Of a stretch of 64,000 bases of DNA, positions 1 through 12,838 are shown in pieces. Numbering within the stretch: position 1 is the stretch's first letter; every line of letters begins with the position of its first letter. This stretch comes from Pisolithus tinctorius (taxonomy: Eukaryota > Basidiomycota > Agaricomycetes > Boletales > Pisolithaceae): NCBI GenBank assembly GCA_024663395.1, contig JANFAH010000050.1:248001-312000 (forward strand), in the 5' to 3' direction. Made by a program: the position numbers and the translations under genes. The notes beneath the pieces are model-generated. The model was not told the origin of the DNA. It did no database searches and saw only the letters and a program-made list of their open reading frames with translations.

Positions 1-1
1 A

Positions 2-94
2 GACGCTGAGCAGAAGGGGCCAGCCGCCGACTCCAATGAGTTCGATATGGATTCCACTGCAACGACGGCCCGCGACGGGGCTGCGTGCAATTAG
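2..94 (+). CDS. possible 3' end of a protein-coding gene (partial)
   Basis: The first 93 bases after position 1 can be read as 30 sense codons followed by TAG at 92-94. The peptide is Ala/Asp/Thr-rich and hydrophilic, like a disordered C-terminal tail, and ends DGAACN. No domain can be recognised in so short a piece, and the rest of the gene would lie to the left of the window. A frame of this length open by chance is quite possible, so the call rests only on the absence of stops and on composition. Confidence 0.25.
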   Translation, partial: DAEQKGPAADSNEFDMDSTATTARDGAACN

Positions 95-3000
95 TTACCA
101 CGCCACACACACAACCTCACCGCCATCATCCCACACGACGTCGAGTCGTTCTCATCAAGTATGTACAGCGTAAATAAATGAGCCAGACGATGTCACTCTG
201 CATCGACTTCTAGCTTGCGACAAGTTCTACTTAAGTCCACTCATCATCACGTCAAAAATGACCCTTCCAACTTTGATATTGTACTGAGTATAGCCCTGGA
301 TCAAACAGCATTCTGTGCCAGAAATTAATTATCAGGCATCAATACAGCTCCGTAGGAACATGGAACATCTATCGACAACGAAACGAAACTGATTCTCGGA
401 GATTCACCCCATCGCCACAGCACTCGGTATTACCAAGTATCCGAGCTACGTCGAAGTTCCCCCGCACCTATGCATCGACTTTCGTCCCGAGACAGCTTCC
501 CTTCCTAAACACGCCGTTAAGTAACATCGTCGCAAGAAAACAAAAAAATCGGCTGCCACGCTTTGCCACGCTGGCACGAAGCAGACCTCACAGCCACACT
601 TGAGACCTCCGGGTAAGGCACGTCGGGGTCGTGCCTAAACTTGCGAGCAGTCCGAGACCCCGAATAACCCCATATTGGGATTCTCACATACAGATGCGGA
701 GGGAGGGGGAGATGGATCCGCGGACCTTGGACGCCCGAAACCCCCTGTTTCAATTCTCTCTCGTACAGCGGTGATGCTGACCGGGGTCGAGTACTCCACC
801 TCAAGAAGTTGCAGAACCGCCACCGTCACCATCGGCAGTACTCGTGACGCACCATCATCCGACGGGTACGTCCAAGAATCTTAGTGAAATTAAATATCCG
901 TCTGTATGGAGTTTTTCCCTGGAACCGGAACGAAACATGACATCGTGGCTTCCATGACAGATGGGCGCGGCGACTTACCTCTTTCCTTGCCTTGGGCTTA
1001 CCTGCTGATTCCAACAGGCCGTGAGATCTGTATAGCCTGCACATACGCAAAGCGGCATCCCATGAGTCCGCCATCGACCGAACTTATCCACTCCAAAATC
1101 AACTCGGAACCAAAGAAGAATAAGAATAAGAAAGAAAGACCAGACGCGACTATATTCGGCTGGCGTAAATGTGGAGCCGCCTCACCTCGAACTTTCCCAA
1201 CTCAACGTTGCACGCAAGTCCGAATCCCAGACTATCCATCGAAAACCGTATCGATCGATGGAGTGACTTCATCGCATACGTATATATGGCGTATTAGCTC
1301 ATCGATTTTGATCAGGGACTTGAAAGTACGAATGGCACAAACATCACCTATATGGAACGTGCGACTCCTTGATGGCCTGAAACGTTGGTACGCAGGCGTG
1401 ATCCAAGTGGCTCCTGTGGATCCTCAATCTGTTCGTATGACTCAGGGATGACTCGTTCGAGCTATCGACCCGTTCTTTGGCGCATCGCTTTTGTCGTGGT
1501 ACCCGATGGCGATATGAAAGGCCCATCGATATCGATCCTCTTGAAACGTTTTCTGTTGGCCACCATCGATATTGTTTGCTGTATACAGGACACATTCCAA
1601 ATACGATCAGACGTGGAATCATACTTGGTCTTCCGATGCAAATTTGGATGATCCAAATATTCACCTTCGTTCATGTTCGACCAAGGATCACTGGCACTTG
1701 ACAACGACGCAAAGATTTGCAATTGTATTGTGGCGGTGAGGTATTGAAGACCAAGACCCAGCTCCAGCACACCGGCACTGCGCTGGCTCCGAGTCGACGA
1801 ACAGAACCACGCGCCAGGGGCAAATTGGCATAAAAGCCCAGAATCGGGATTAGTACATATCTGTGGAATACTATCCCCATATTAACCCTCACCATCTCAG
1901 CAGGAACTCAACCACGGCTGCCGGATATAGCGTCGGTAGTGGTAGTTCTCTTATTCGTCGATTTCCCGATTGAATGGGTGGTTGCGGAAAGCCCACCCAT
2001 GACCCATGGCATGATCCGAGGGCATCCAGTCATATACCCGACAGCGTGGCGTCCGTTATCCGATCCACTACAACGCCAGCATCGAGACCTGCATGGTAGC
2101 AGTAGGTTCTGGGGTGGTACTTATCTTCAAATGCCACAGAAACAACTGGGAGCGGTACTTGTATACATACTAGTAGCAGATCACTTTGGCACCGGCACCA
2201 AAGACCGCTGACTCGGATAGTACTTGTCGTATGTAACCTGGCCTCGACCCCATCATGTCGGAGGATGCTGAATCTGTCCAAGTGCGTCCGATGATCAGCG
2301 GTGCATTGTAATACCCACAAATCAGTGCTTGACCACCCTTGGGCCTTGTCCTCAATTAGATCCAGCTGATATCGGAGTGTCCATAATGGCAAGGTCAGCG
2401 GAGATGTGTGGATTTGGAAACCGTATACATACGTAGTACTGAATTGGATTGAGAGGAGACACGCATTTAGTTCCAAGACGGAACAGAACTTGATTGTCTT
2501 CCGCTGGGCCTCACTGAGAGATCGATTGTATCGCTGCAGCGGTTCACCACAATTGACACTTTGCAGCGGAACAGTTCCGCGCTAATTGTATACGGGTGAC
2601 TTCCAGAGGATCACTCACAAGGCTAACGAAATTCCGACGGTCCACATGACCCGCCCCTATTTTTTTCTTTCCAGCCAGCCAGACAATACAACATGATCAT
2701 TAATGCTGTAGCTCGCATGCGCTACACGGGGCGAAACTTGGCGAAACGTAAGAAGGGTCGTACATACTCTCTGTCGCACTCTGCTGGATTGATCAATACA
2801 ACACGTGATATGCAATGAGTGCCCGGCTCGCCGGCAGCACATGTGGATGAAATGGTTTAGCATCATGTCCGAGTGCAACACCCACAGGGAGTCTGTCACC
2901 TTAGACTGCCACCCCCGTTCTCATCACGCATAGCATTTTTTTTTTTTTGTTTCGTGTTCAGACTGACAGATCTGCATTGCGACTGTCTGCAAGCGCCAGC

Positions 3001-3184
3001 CGGGTTCCGCGGTGTGTTATGACCAGGAGTTTTTTTTATCTAAAAAAAAAAAAAGAAAGACAGGACCCCCCATTTTGCCACGTGGCGTGACATTGGCAGT
3101 CACCACAAACACAGAAAGACAGGGATCACAGACTGCTACCGCTTGCGAGTGTGAACCCGCGAAGATACCTATATATCCAAGCCA

Positions 3185-4020
3185 GTGATTCCCCTTGCCA
3201 GGGCGATATGTATTGATGATGTGGCGGCAATGCAAGATGGACCCACGATCTGGCAGAAGTTACTACGACGGGTAGGCTACTACCTAGGGGCGACGGCAAC
3301 CACTTTTTGCGCAGTGAGCGCATCAGCGCAGCTATGGTTAGTTGCGGAAATTTTTACTCGCGCTATATAGGCACTATCCTTCGGACGGTTGCTACGTGCA
3401 TAGTGCTGCGTGATTGCAATGGTGAGTACCGGCCAATTGATCTGTATACTTATCCATATCTGATAAGTAATAAGTAACCACATCATATCATCACTGTCAG
3501 GCACCCCAGAAGTTTTTCGAGATTACTACGCTCCTCTCCCTCTTGGCTGACGTGGGTATCCGGGCGGTGATGACTCTTTCCTGTATGTATGTACTTCTCA
3601 CGACCGCAGAGCTTACGCCTGACGTATTCATGTGCGCGGTGTCACAGCGCATGTCACTGTCCAAGCCGCGCCGTATTAGGGGCTGATGTGACGGTCCACT
3701 ATGAACGGACGCCCGCGAGAAACGTCATCATTCCATACTATCACGTCGGTCCGTTCTTGGTGACATCTCTAAGCAGAAAACACGTTCACCAAGTTTGTTC
3801 TTCCCTTTTGTTTTTCCTTCTCTCTCCGTTCTCAACCCTTAGCAGCGGTTCTCGGATATAAGATCTTCACCTAACTGAAGCCCCGTGACGGTCCGCCATG
3901 AGCCGATTGCGCCCTGGTTGTTCCTAGGACTTTGTGCGGTTGGGGTTTCTACTATGCTGGGTAAGTAACACCGGAACATGAAGAAGAGGGTACCAATACT
4001 GTGTACCTGTAGGTTCCGGG
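3185..4020 (+). other. possible remnant of a multi-pass membrane protein gene
   Basis: Three short open segments have hydrophobic, membrane-helix-like translations: 3270-3370 (a run around ATTFCAVSASAQLWLVAEIF), about 3501-3583 (around FFEITTLLSLLADVGIRAVM) and about 3896-3960 (around APWLFLGLCAVGVSTML). The last two are each followed by donor-like GTATGT or GTAAGT, and a CAG precedes the second. The spacing suits small exons separated by 50-100-nt introns, but I could not join them into one frame or match a family. Chance hydrophobic frames are the main alternative. Confidence 0.15.
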
Positions 4021-4730
4021 TCGCATCACCTCCGGACCACACTTGCCACTATTCGCGAAATATGCACCACTCCAAATTTGCTGTACGTGGGCTATACTGC
4101 TTACCACGTCATACAACGCCGTTCTCCTACTAGTTCCTGAGTCCGCCTAGTAACTAAATACACAAAGAAGAAAGTAACGGAACGTTGACACAGAACGTTC
4201 TACCTGCAAGAGCCCCCGCATCAACTTATCACGCTCTTTTGGAAAACTGACACCGCCAAACACATCCAACTCCTCAGGTTCAAAATTAAGATGCGCATCG
4301 CCGCTCTCACTCTCGCCTCCGTCTCACCTCACCCTGTGTTACTCAAAGATCGCCGCTGTCCACGTCAATAAGTATATCGGGGTCCTCCAGTTGCGTTTCG
4401 TCACACGCAGACTCGGGGGGACCCTTTATTATATTATTTTCCAAAGCGAATTTAGGAGAAGAAGGGAAAGAAATACCTCACGGAATTTTTATCGGCAGGT
4501 ATTCACCGCTTCCGAATCGGTGGCTGTGATGTCCAGGTACGGCTCTCCCAAGTGGGAATTATGTAAGCAATAGATTGGCGACACACGCGGGTTTTCAAAC
4601 TTGTCATGAATGATCTGGCAGCAATGTTGACACTCTTTGTTCCCCTCCCACGAATGCTTTACAGTTAGAACGTTGACTTGACAGTATTTGTACTTATAGA
4701 AGGTAAGTATGGAAGAGCGACGGGCCGGAG

Positions 4731-4754
4731 AGGGGAGGGGAGGGGAGGGGAAGG
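4731..4754 (+). repeat. G-quadruplex motif (GGGGA tandem)
   Basis: Four to five runs of four G separated by single A residues lie at about 4731-4754, followed by a run of three G. This fits the canonical intramolecular G-quadruplex pattern on the plus strand. It sits in gene-free sequence, so no target gene can be named. Confidence 0.6.
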
Positions 4755-7700
4755 GACCGCTTACCACAACTTTTCTGTGGCGCGCGAAAAGGAAAGTTAT
4801 GATCGACGGCCTGACGTTGATTCGGAATCCTCTTTTTTTTTTTTTCTTTCTATCCCTTTGCCGATCTAGACCTGGCTGAGAGAGGCAAACAGAAAGGGAT
4901 TGCAAAGAGTACCACAAAGTGCGTTCGCACGCTAGGCTGCGAATGCCCTCTGTAGTACGAAACCATTTCATTGCTCACTACTGCGGCCTGCCACGAATTT
5001 CTGAGAGAAAAAAAAAAAAAGAATTCGAATTCCCAACCCTTTTTTAACCTAGACGCCGTTAGGGGGGAGAGTCAGATCTGCCGCAATCAAGGAAAAATTT
5101 CTGCTACGTTGGTCGGGGTGGGTCTCCCGACTGACGTGTGTGCGTGCGTCGCGCTGCGTTCCGTCGTCCCTGGTTTGCGGCACTATGAGTTGTCAGTTAC
5201 ATTCCGGGGGCGTTGTCTACGTATTATCGTACCGTATCGTTCCTAGCCCTCCCGATATACACCCTTAGATGCGACCTCGGCAACAAAAAGAAAAATAGAG
5301 AGAGCTTACCATGAACTGTATTAGCACTGTGTCGCGGACAAGAGATTTACCAGGCATGTGCCGTATGTCCATACTCTCCTTTCGTCCGATGAGCCTTACG
5401 CCGACACTCGGTTCAATCGTACATATACTACCTCGTATATATCCGGGTCTGGGCCGGTAAAAACACTCAATTGCGTCCGAACGACCTGAGGATCATATCA
5501 ATGACTCATCCCTGCAGAAGAAGCATTGGCATGTCATGAGGGACTCAGTCTGTTCCCAACTCTGCCGCTATTATGGCGTACTTATCCATATTCGTGCTAA
5601 CGTTTGCACGCCTCCATTTGGGAAAAGCCGCGAAATGCTCAGATCACGTCGGGAAAGAAGCTACTAGTAGCAAGAGTCAGACTAGTCTGTGGCAGTTCAG
5701 TAGTATTTAGTATACAAACTTTTATCACTGAGGTCACCATCACTTATTCACTCACTAATTGTACTCATAGTTGAGACAGCTTGACAGTCGGGCAATAGGA
5801 AGTTTAGGCTAACCCGCAAATCTCCGGCTAATGATGATGCTCTTGTTTTTTTAGTTTTTTTTTTACATTCTTCCTGTAAGTACACCTTACCGAAGCTGGA
5901 ACGCTACTACATACTTGGCCAGACCTGCATATTACCCGACACTGACCAAGTACATACATGCATACCCCGCGGCCATACGTACGTACATACCACGATCCCA
6001 CCATGTCTAAGTACATACTAGAACGTACCCACCTCGAAACTTAGATAGCCTAGTGGGGCTATTATGGCTAAAACTCGCTCGTGTAAGTGAATCACAACTC
6101 GATTCGGATATGCACACATATGCTCGTCAACGTGGTATGGTGCTACATTCGAGTAAGCATATGAAACCTCAAGTCGACGGCCGGCCCACGTTGCTAGTGC
6201 GTTCTTTAGAGTACACATGCATGTATTAGATACTTATGGGACACACTAAGACGATATTCCCTTGTGGCGCCAACGGAACCCATGATCGCGGCGGACTGCC
6301 TACAAGGTGGCTAGAACCGACAATGACCCATTGCCAATTGCATGGTTTACAATACCCCATATGTATATCGCATCGTGTTATAGTTCATACCACCCACCTG
6401 TTGCAGCCACATACACACTGATCGCGAGTGCACATATCTCCATAAACATACCCGACATGCACGGTACTTACCACCTATGCCTATAGCCCACCGTGCGGGT
6501 CGGCGGTCCGCACTGCGAACGAGACGAAGCGCCAAAAACGCGCAGGCATATGTATGTACCGATCCATAACGATGGGTCGAGAGCAAGCGCGGCGTCTGAG
6601 TAATAGAGACGATCGGAATGTACTTGCATTGTTCCGTGGAGTGTGACAGATGTTCCATCGCAGGTGAGTGCGACACTACCGGCTGGGGAAACTATGCAAC
6701 GCCGATGGGCGCCATGAGAAAGGATCGCACGGACCAAACAGCCGGAGGCAAAGAAGAGGTCCGTCAATGTAAGTAGTTAAAACCATACCCAAGCAGATTT
6801 GAAACCTTGTAGCGGTCTAACTTACTGGACAGCGTGAGGAAATCGATCAGGAGGGTGTCGACCCTGCCCTGACTGCTCGCTTCAGAGGTTGGGGGCGGAT
6901 TAAGTCACCAATTTGATGCGTTCGGACAATGATAAGCTGCCCGTGTACTTAGTAACGAAATCAGTGACGTACTCCATTCTGTGTAACCACTGTCCCTGCG
7001 CAGCTAGCTGTGGGCACGGATCAGCGTTATCGGCGTACTTTGGGATCCAGTTTCGGCGTACAGGTGAAGCCCGCTTTTTCGCCACTTGGGAAGTGGATAG
7101 TACGGGTATGGAGGGTTCGAGGGTCACGGCATCAGAGAGGTGCGTGGTCCCCTTCTGTATGGATGCGTGTGTTGCCTGAACGCTATTTCGTGTGAGGTGA
7201 TAATTACCCAGCGGGTAGGGGTGGTCAGGGTAATGTGGGGTTGGGGGATGGCTATACGTAAGTTTCATCTATCCACACATACAGTTTCTGTATGGGCTGA
7301 ATCGTGTGTATTACCTTCTGGAAGCGATGGGTATTATGGACACCGGTCTCTGCACCCGTTCTCGGTTCAGCCAAACTCGGCAAGAGCTAGCTGTGGAACA
7401 ACAAGATGGATGGCAATACGCACACTCACAATGACACACGTGATATGAAGGGGGCCATGGGAACGGCACAGAGGCGTAGAAACCTGGAAAGGTTGGGAGG
7501 AGCTGAGTTTTTGGCCGGTCAGTGGGTGGCAGCAAGGCGATACATTCCGGTGTACGTGATGCATATGGACACGTGAGGGACAGATAATAGACTGGAGTGC
7601 GATGCCATATACATATGCGCTGATACGGTAGTGGCTCAAAAAGGGATGTTGAGAAAGATGGTTTCGAGTTTAGCGCGGTCGCACGGAAGGTACAGGAAAG

Positions 7701-8762
7701 AGTCAAACATACCAGAACAGACGGGAGTGTCCGATTGTGGGTTGCAGTACTGCGTGGACGAGAACGTTTAGGTTTCGTGATCGAATAAAGAAAGGGATCA
7801 CCGGAAAGGAACATTGCCGCGATACGATGCGGATGGACAAGAAAGTTGCTGTCGTGTCCAGTCTGATAATGAATCGGACAGGTGCCTAGCCTGCCAATAT
7901 GTACTTTATTTAATTCATGTGGCGAAGTATTATTTTCCAGAAGGTTCACTGTCGAGTATTAAGCGTTTCCTTGGAAGAAGGGGCGACGCAGTGGGCCCCC
8001 CTAACGTTCGCAAGTGACTACCTATAACAGGGGTGAGGATGAGTAATGATAGAAAATGATAACGGTAAGTGTGATGCAGGATGGTGGACTGAAGCACAAA
8101 GGCGGCGACCAGAAACAATTGGACGGCGCGGTCAGCCGAGTAGTTTCGGGAGGGCCTGGGATTGATGGGGGAATGATTACCATCATATCATGTCATGGAC
8201 AGTTTGAGCGGAGTGGTGGCAGGAGACCCACACACACAAACGGGACACCCGAATGAATTAGAACAAAGGCGGTGAGCTACCGCACGGGCGGGCCTAAAGC
8301 AGTAAAGAAGGCATTGGAGGGCAGACAAAAATATTATTGCCGGAATCAATCAGGATCGTGTGGTACAACTGTAGTAGAGCCGCGCCCCTCCTAATAGACT
8401 TCAAGAGGGTGTCAAAGGCCAAAGGCAGTTGCTAGTACAGTAAAGGATTGCCGGAGGAGCCGGAGAATGGGTGGCGGTATGTAGCGAGAATGCAGGCTCG
8501 AAATGGCAGGTTTACGCGCCGAGGGGGTGCAGGCTAGACCGTCACGCGTCGGGGTTTACGTCGTTGCGCAGTCAAATAGGATAGGATATGGTTTATACGG
8601 AGGAGGACCGTGGTGGCCGGAACGCAGAGGGAATGCCGCCGCGGGGGGGGACAGAGAGCGAGAGATATTATTATGGTTTCATCAGTAAATTATTATCATG
8701 CACAATGATCAAAAGGGCGTGCAGTGGGACGAGGTGGCGGCTCGGTGGAAGTTGGCCGGGCG

Positions 8763-8794
8763 ATAATAAATAAATAAATAAAAATAAATAATAA
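8763..8794. repeat. TAAA microsatellite
   Basis: About 32 bases of imperfect (TAAA)n. It is a simple sequence repeat in gene-free DNA with no further function visible. Confidence 0.8.
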
Positions 8795-9118
8795 GGCTAA
8801 ATTTCATTATACTATGGGTGTTGTGGCCGGGTTTTGCGGAGGTGATATGAGTGAAACAGGAGGTCACGTGGGGAGGGATAAGGGCAAGGCTATGGGGAAT
8901 CCCTGGAAAGTCCCCGTGGCAGAGCGTGGGAGAGTGTTTCCCAGACGGGTGGGTGGGTGAGATCTGCGCAGGAGCAGCTACGCCTACGAAGCGGGACTCG
9001 GAGAGAGTTCGGAGGCGCCGTGGCATGCATGGCAGGTTGCAAAATTCTTCGAGTCCCTCTGCAAAAACACACACACCTCCTTATTATTTTATGATTTTCC
9101 TAAGCGGGCCCCTGGTTT

Positions 9119-9125
9119 TATAAAA
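9119..9125 (+). promoter_or_regulatory. TATA box of the Pcl-type cyclin gene
   Basis: TATAAAA lies 40 bp upstream of the chosen cyclin ATG (9165). A first ATG in strong context at 9131 begins a 20-codon frame (to 9193) that overlaps the main start in another frame. If transcription starts about 30 bp after the TATA box, that ATG is left out and the 5' UTR is only a few bases long; with an earlier start it would act as an overlapping upstream ORF. Confidence 0.4.
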
Positions 9126-9164
9126 CAACCATGGCCATGGCCTGTCCCATCCACACTCATCCTG

Positions 9165-11110
9165 ATGGCCACCTCGACTCTCCTACCGCTTGATGTCTGG
9201 CGAAGGTCCTCCCATGGCCTCATCACCCCGCCCATGTCCACTGCCTTCGTCTCGCTGCCCCCCATAACTCACTTCGACCGCCGACCCACCCAGCAGTGTC
9301 TACCACCAGTCACGCCCCCGTGGACTAAGCAGCGGTATGACGACGAGGTTGATGTCTTTGAGCCACCGTTCCAACACAAGCCATTCATACCAGATGACGC
9401 CCCTCACCTCATCGACTGGTTCGACTCAACTCTCAAGCGTCCAGCCAGCTTCATCGCTGAGAAGACATGCGAGATGGTCTGCTATCTCTGGTTCTCCTCC
9501 CCCTCTCCGTCCTCCCACTTCTCCTCGGCACAGCAAATACCGAGTCCTCCTTACTCACCAGAGATACCCGCCACAACATCGCCACTGCAACTCGCTCCAT
9601 CCGCGGCCTTTGTCCAGTTCATGCACAAGCTACTCGAAACGACACAAGTCAGCCAGTCTGTCATCGTCCTCTCGCTGCATTATATATGGCGTCTCAAGGA
9701 ACGCAACCGTTTCACAAACGGACTACCAGGGAGCGAGTTCCGGATAGCAGTCGCAGCACTGATGATGGCGAACAAATTCCTGGACGAGTGAGTGCCATTC
9801 GACGCGTCTATCCATGCATACTGAACGCGTCACAGCAACACCTACACGAACAAGACCTGGTCGGAGGTGTCCGGCATCGATCTCAGCGAGATCCACAAAA
9901 TGGAGCGGGAGTTCTTGACCGCAGTCGACTTCTCATTACATGTATCTGGCAAACAATATGCGTCGTGGCTCAACCTACTGAAAGGCTTGGTGCTTGCAAA
10001 GGAGACGGAGAGCAGAAAGTGGCGTGGAATACGTGCCCGCTACTCACGACACGGTCGTCAGTCGCAACCGATGTCGTCTGTACCCGTCGCCCGCACATAC
10101 CGATTGAGATGCCAGTCTTCGTCTCACCGTGCACGCTCAACTTCCCCACTGCAACTCACCAATCCGCCCGCATCCGCGTATCACGTGACTCCACCCCAAC
10201 ACGCGCCTTCGCCCAGCTCGGGCACAAAGCGTTCCGCAGCCGATGCCTTCTCGCCGACCTCCACGTCATTCAAGGAGTTGCCACCCCTTAAGCGTCCCAC
10301 AGGCATGACCTTGCAAATCCCCGACACCAACTATGCCAATTGCCAAAGTTCTGGCTCTTCGCCACTCGATTCTCTCTACTCATTTGCAAAAATGACCTTG
10401 TCCTCTTCGCCGCATGCACAGAGATCTGCGCAGTCGCAACAGAGATCCAATGTGATCGAAGGCCATCCACAAACCCTCGTCGCCGCCTATCGTGCGGACC
10501 GTCCTGTCAATGTGCCCGAGGTATGATTCATTCCCAGCCTGTAGTACGTACCGCGATCTCATTAATTCCGCAGAGTTTGTATTATTACTCCCTCGCTGGC
10601 TCGTCCATCAACGGTGACTCAGAGCAGCCCAAGGGGAACCGCAAGGCTCGATTGCGGTGTTTCCAGCCTGCCCCGCAACCCCCGCCATCATACACGGTCC
10701 AGCCACCTCCATACGTTCCTATGGACGTCCAGTCGGCGTCCGTGAGTCCACACGACTCTCATGTGACCCTGGGTGTCCGACAGCCCTCGTTACCACACTT
10801 GCACGATGCGATCTGGGCCAGAAAGCTGTCTTCCACATGTGGGACCGCACGTTCAGTTTCTGCGCATACATACACGAAGCTGTCTCCTGTGGACAGGGAC
10901 CAGTCACTGCAGCTTCCGCCGTTGAGGGGGGACGGATCTTGTGTCATCCCCTCTGCGCCATTTGCAAATGCTGGTCCTCCCGGAGTGCAGTTCTACACGA
11001 CTGCGTCTACTCCCGCTTGCCAGCACCCACATCCGTATCACCATCAAGCATCTCACCACCGGGACTCGCCGGTATATCCTTCGCCACAGACCTGGGCGTA
11101 TGCCAGATGA
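9165..11110 (+). CDS. Pcl/Pho80-type cyclin
   Basis: Three exons (9165-9787, 9836-10520, 10574-11110) give a 614-residue protein. The phases match at both junctions (48- and 53-nt introns). The cyclin box covers roughly residues 80-280: a helix with ISP-like region ADDAPHLIDWF, the conserved stretch FRIAVAALMMANKFLDD, then TYTNKTWSEVSGI and IHKMEREFLTAVDF, the hallmarks of cyclins that bind Pho85/CDK5-type kinases (Pfam Cyclin, PF08613 family). The C-terminal half is Ser/Pro/Gln/His-rich and probably disordered, with repeated YTVQPPPY- and HPYHHQ-like stretches; proline-rich tails of this type occur in Clg1-like cyclins. It would act in the nucleus or cytoplasm as regulatory subunit of a Pho85-type kinase, in phosphate, glycogen or morphogenesis control; which of these cannot be told. 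The start was chosen because it is the first in-frame ATG. Confidence 0.85.
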
Positions 11111-12838
11111 CTTTTTCGTCTGCTTTTGTCGTCTACTTCGTTTGTTTGGCATTCAGCAAATATTTTATTACTTTCATTCTTTATACGTGGCATTTTCTGA
11201 TTGGCATCCGCATAACATTTCTCACTTGAGGACATGGCACAACTGTTTTATTGTACTACAGTATTGAACTGGTATCTTTTTTTTCTTTTCTCCCGGTCTA
11301 TCTTTGTGCAACTCGGTCAGCAATTTCGTCACGCCTCCTCATCCATACATCATTATCCTCCTAACCGCATTAGTTCGTATTTGGCTGCCTTTCTCTTTCC
11401 TGCGAACAATTGGGACCGCAGCACTCCACGCTCCATCGATACTACCATATTCCTCGGTTACCAGAACGACTCTAAAGTAAGCTAGTAATGATGTACAGCT
11501 GCATAACGGAATGAATAAAAACAACGCCGCACATCCGAATCTGCATCTTAGTTGGACAATGACGTTTTGGTGGTTCTGATCAGACTGTTATCGCCAGCGC
11601 TGCGAGCCGTGTGAGCCCCTTAGTGGGGTCAGGGTGGCTGGACGGGAGAAACAGCCCCAGAACTTCTGATAATATAGATTCTCGGTACACACAGGAAACC
11701 ATAATCATGTGCATGTGAATGTGTACACACACATCGACACATCGTGATTAGGCGATGTGGGCGACAGTGCGTGATCAGAATGTGATCGTGGGTTTTGGAG
11801 TCACATATTATTACGATTATACTGTGACGGGTAAGTTTCAGAACTCTAAAAAAGAAAATGCCGGGACATACTTGACACGGCTCATATGATAAGAATGAGA
11901 GAAAAGGGTTTCAAAGGGCTAATTACGAGGATCGCTTCGATTAGTGGTTGTGTAAGTACAGCTTGTGAACGAGGGGCGACTCGTTGCAACCTTTTGACAC
12001 ATACATATGATCAGTGACAGGACACAGGACATATATACACACGCACAGTCGTAAAAGAAAGAGGGGGACATGTGATACCGTTTGGCATATTTGCAGTGAA
12101 GGCTGACTACTGACTACGGTGGGGACGTGGAAAAAGAAAAAAACAGACACGATGATCAAGGGTCGTCAGACCTGTCCTGTACGACTTCCTTTCTTCTTCT
12201 GCTCAGCTTTGAATCAGGATCCGACGGATCCTCCTCTCAGGCCTCAGGTCTCAGGGCCCCTGAAGCTGTCCGTGTCAATTTCTGTAGATATGATGATCGT
12301 GGCAAGCCCGTTCATACTTAGGAGGTACCGGAGGACACCGTGATCACTCAGCAGCCCTACCTACCAGTCAGCACTGGTCAGCAAAAAGCTCACCGTGATC
12401 ATATCATCATCATCGTATCATCATAATCATCATCCGTTCAGGCGGCCACTGTAGCTCCGAGCGCGGGACGTGTAGTGGGGATCGACATATATGATTGAGA
12501 CAGGAGCTGTTGATATGGTATGACGTGAAATTCTGTGCTGGCTGGGCTGACTGCAAAAAAGAAACAACCGCTGCGCCATTTACCTTTTCTTGTTTTTGTT
12601 TTTTTATTTATTTTGGGCTTGAATGCTGATTTTGATCTCTCCTGTGCCACATAATATTATTTCTCTCCTGTTAAACTTTTCAATTTCGGGTTTTTGATTC
12701 GGAATGACACGACTACGATTGACGACTGACGACTCGACTGACGACGACAAACGGACGGCGTAATTCGGACAGAGAGGGTTATATCGATCCAGACAGGTTC
12801 TTTTTTTTTAGCAATTCGAATCGGGTGTTTCAGCCAAG
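11111..12838. other. intergenic, no gene seen
   Basis: Downstream region of the cyclin gene. It contains a T-rich probable 3' UTR just after 11110, and a run of TCATCA-type simple repeat near 12.40-12.43 kb. No open frame has a recognisable product. Confidence 0.4.

Larger units (their letters stand above)
95..9118. other. 9-kb stretch without a supportable gene
   Basis: I see no ORF with a recognisable domain, no convincing chain of exons and no tRNA here. The longest open frames (for example 7311-7949 on the minus strand and 906-1451 on the plus strand) have the mixed, Ser/Arg/Cys/His-rich composition of chance frames. The stretch holds many simple A/T runs, a G-quadruplex motif near 4.73 kb and a TAAA microsatellite near 8.77 kb. 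Short hydrophobic open segments between 3.18 and 4.02 kb are noted separately. It may be old decayed sequence or hold non-coding transcripts; nothing in the sequence decides this. Confidence 0.4.

Noticed and set aside
906..1451. 181-codon open frame on the plus strand
   Set aside because: No recognisable motif; composition is that of random frames and another frame is open on the opposite strand.
7311..7949. 212-codon open frame on the minus strand
   Set aside because: Longest frame in the left region, but rich in Ser, Arg, Cys and His in chance fashion, with no domain, splice context or family resemblance.
12395..12435. TCATCATCA-rich stretch as a CRISPR-like or regulatory array
   Set aside because: It is an imperfect simple-sequence repeat without spacers; the organism is a eukaryote.
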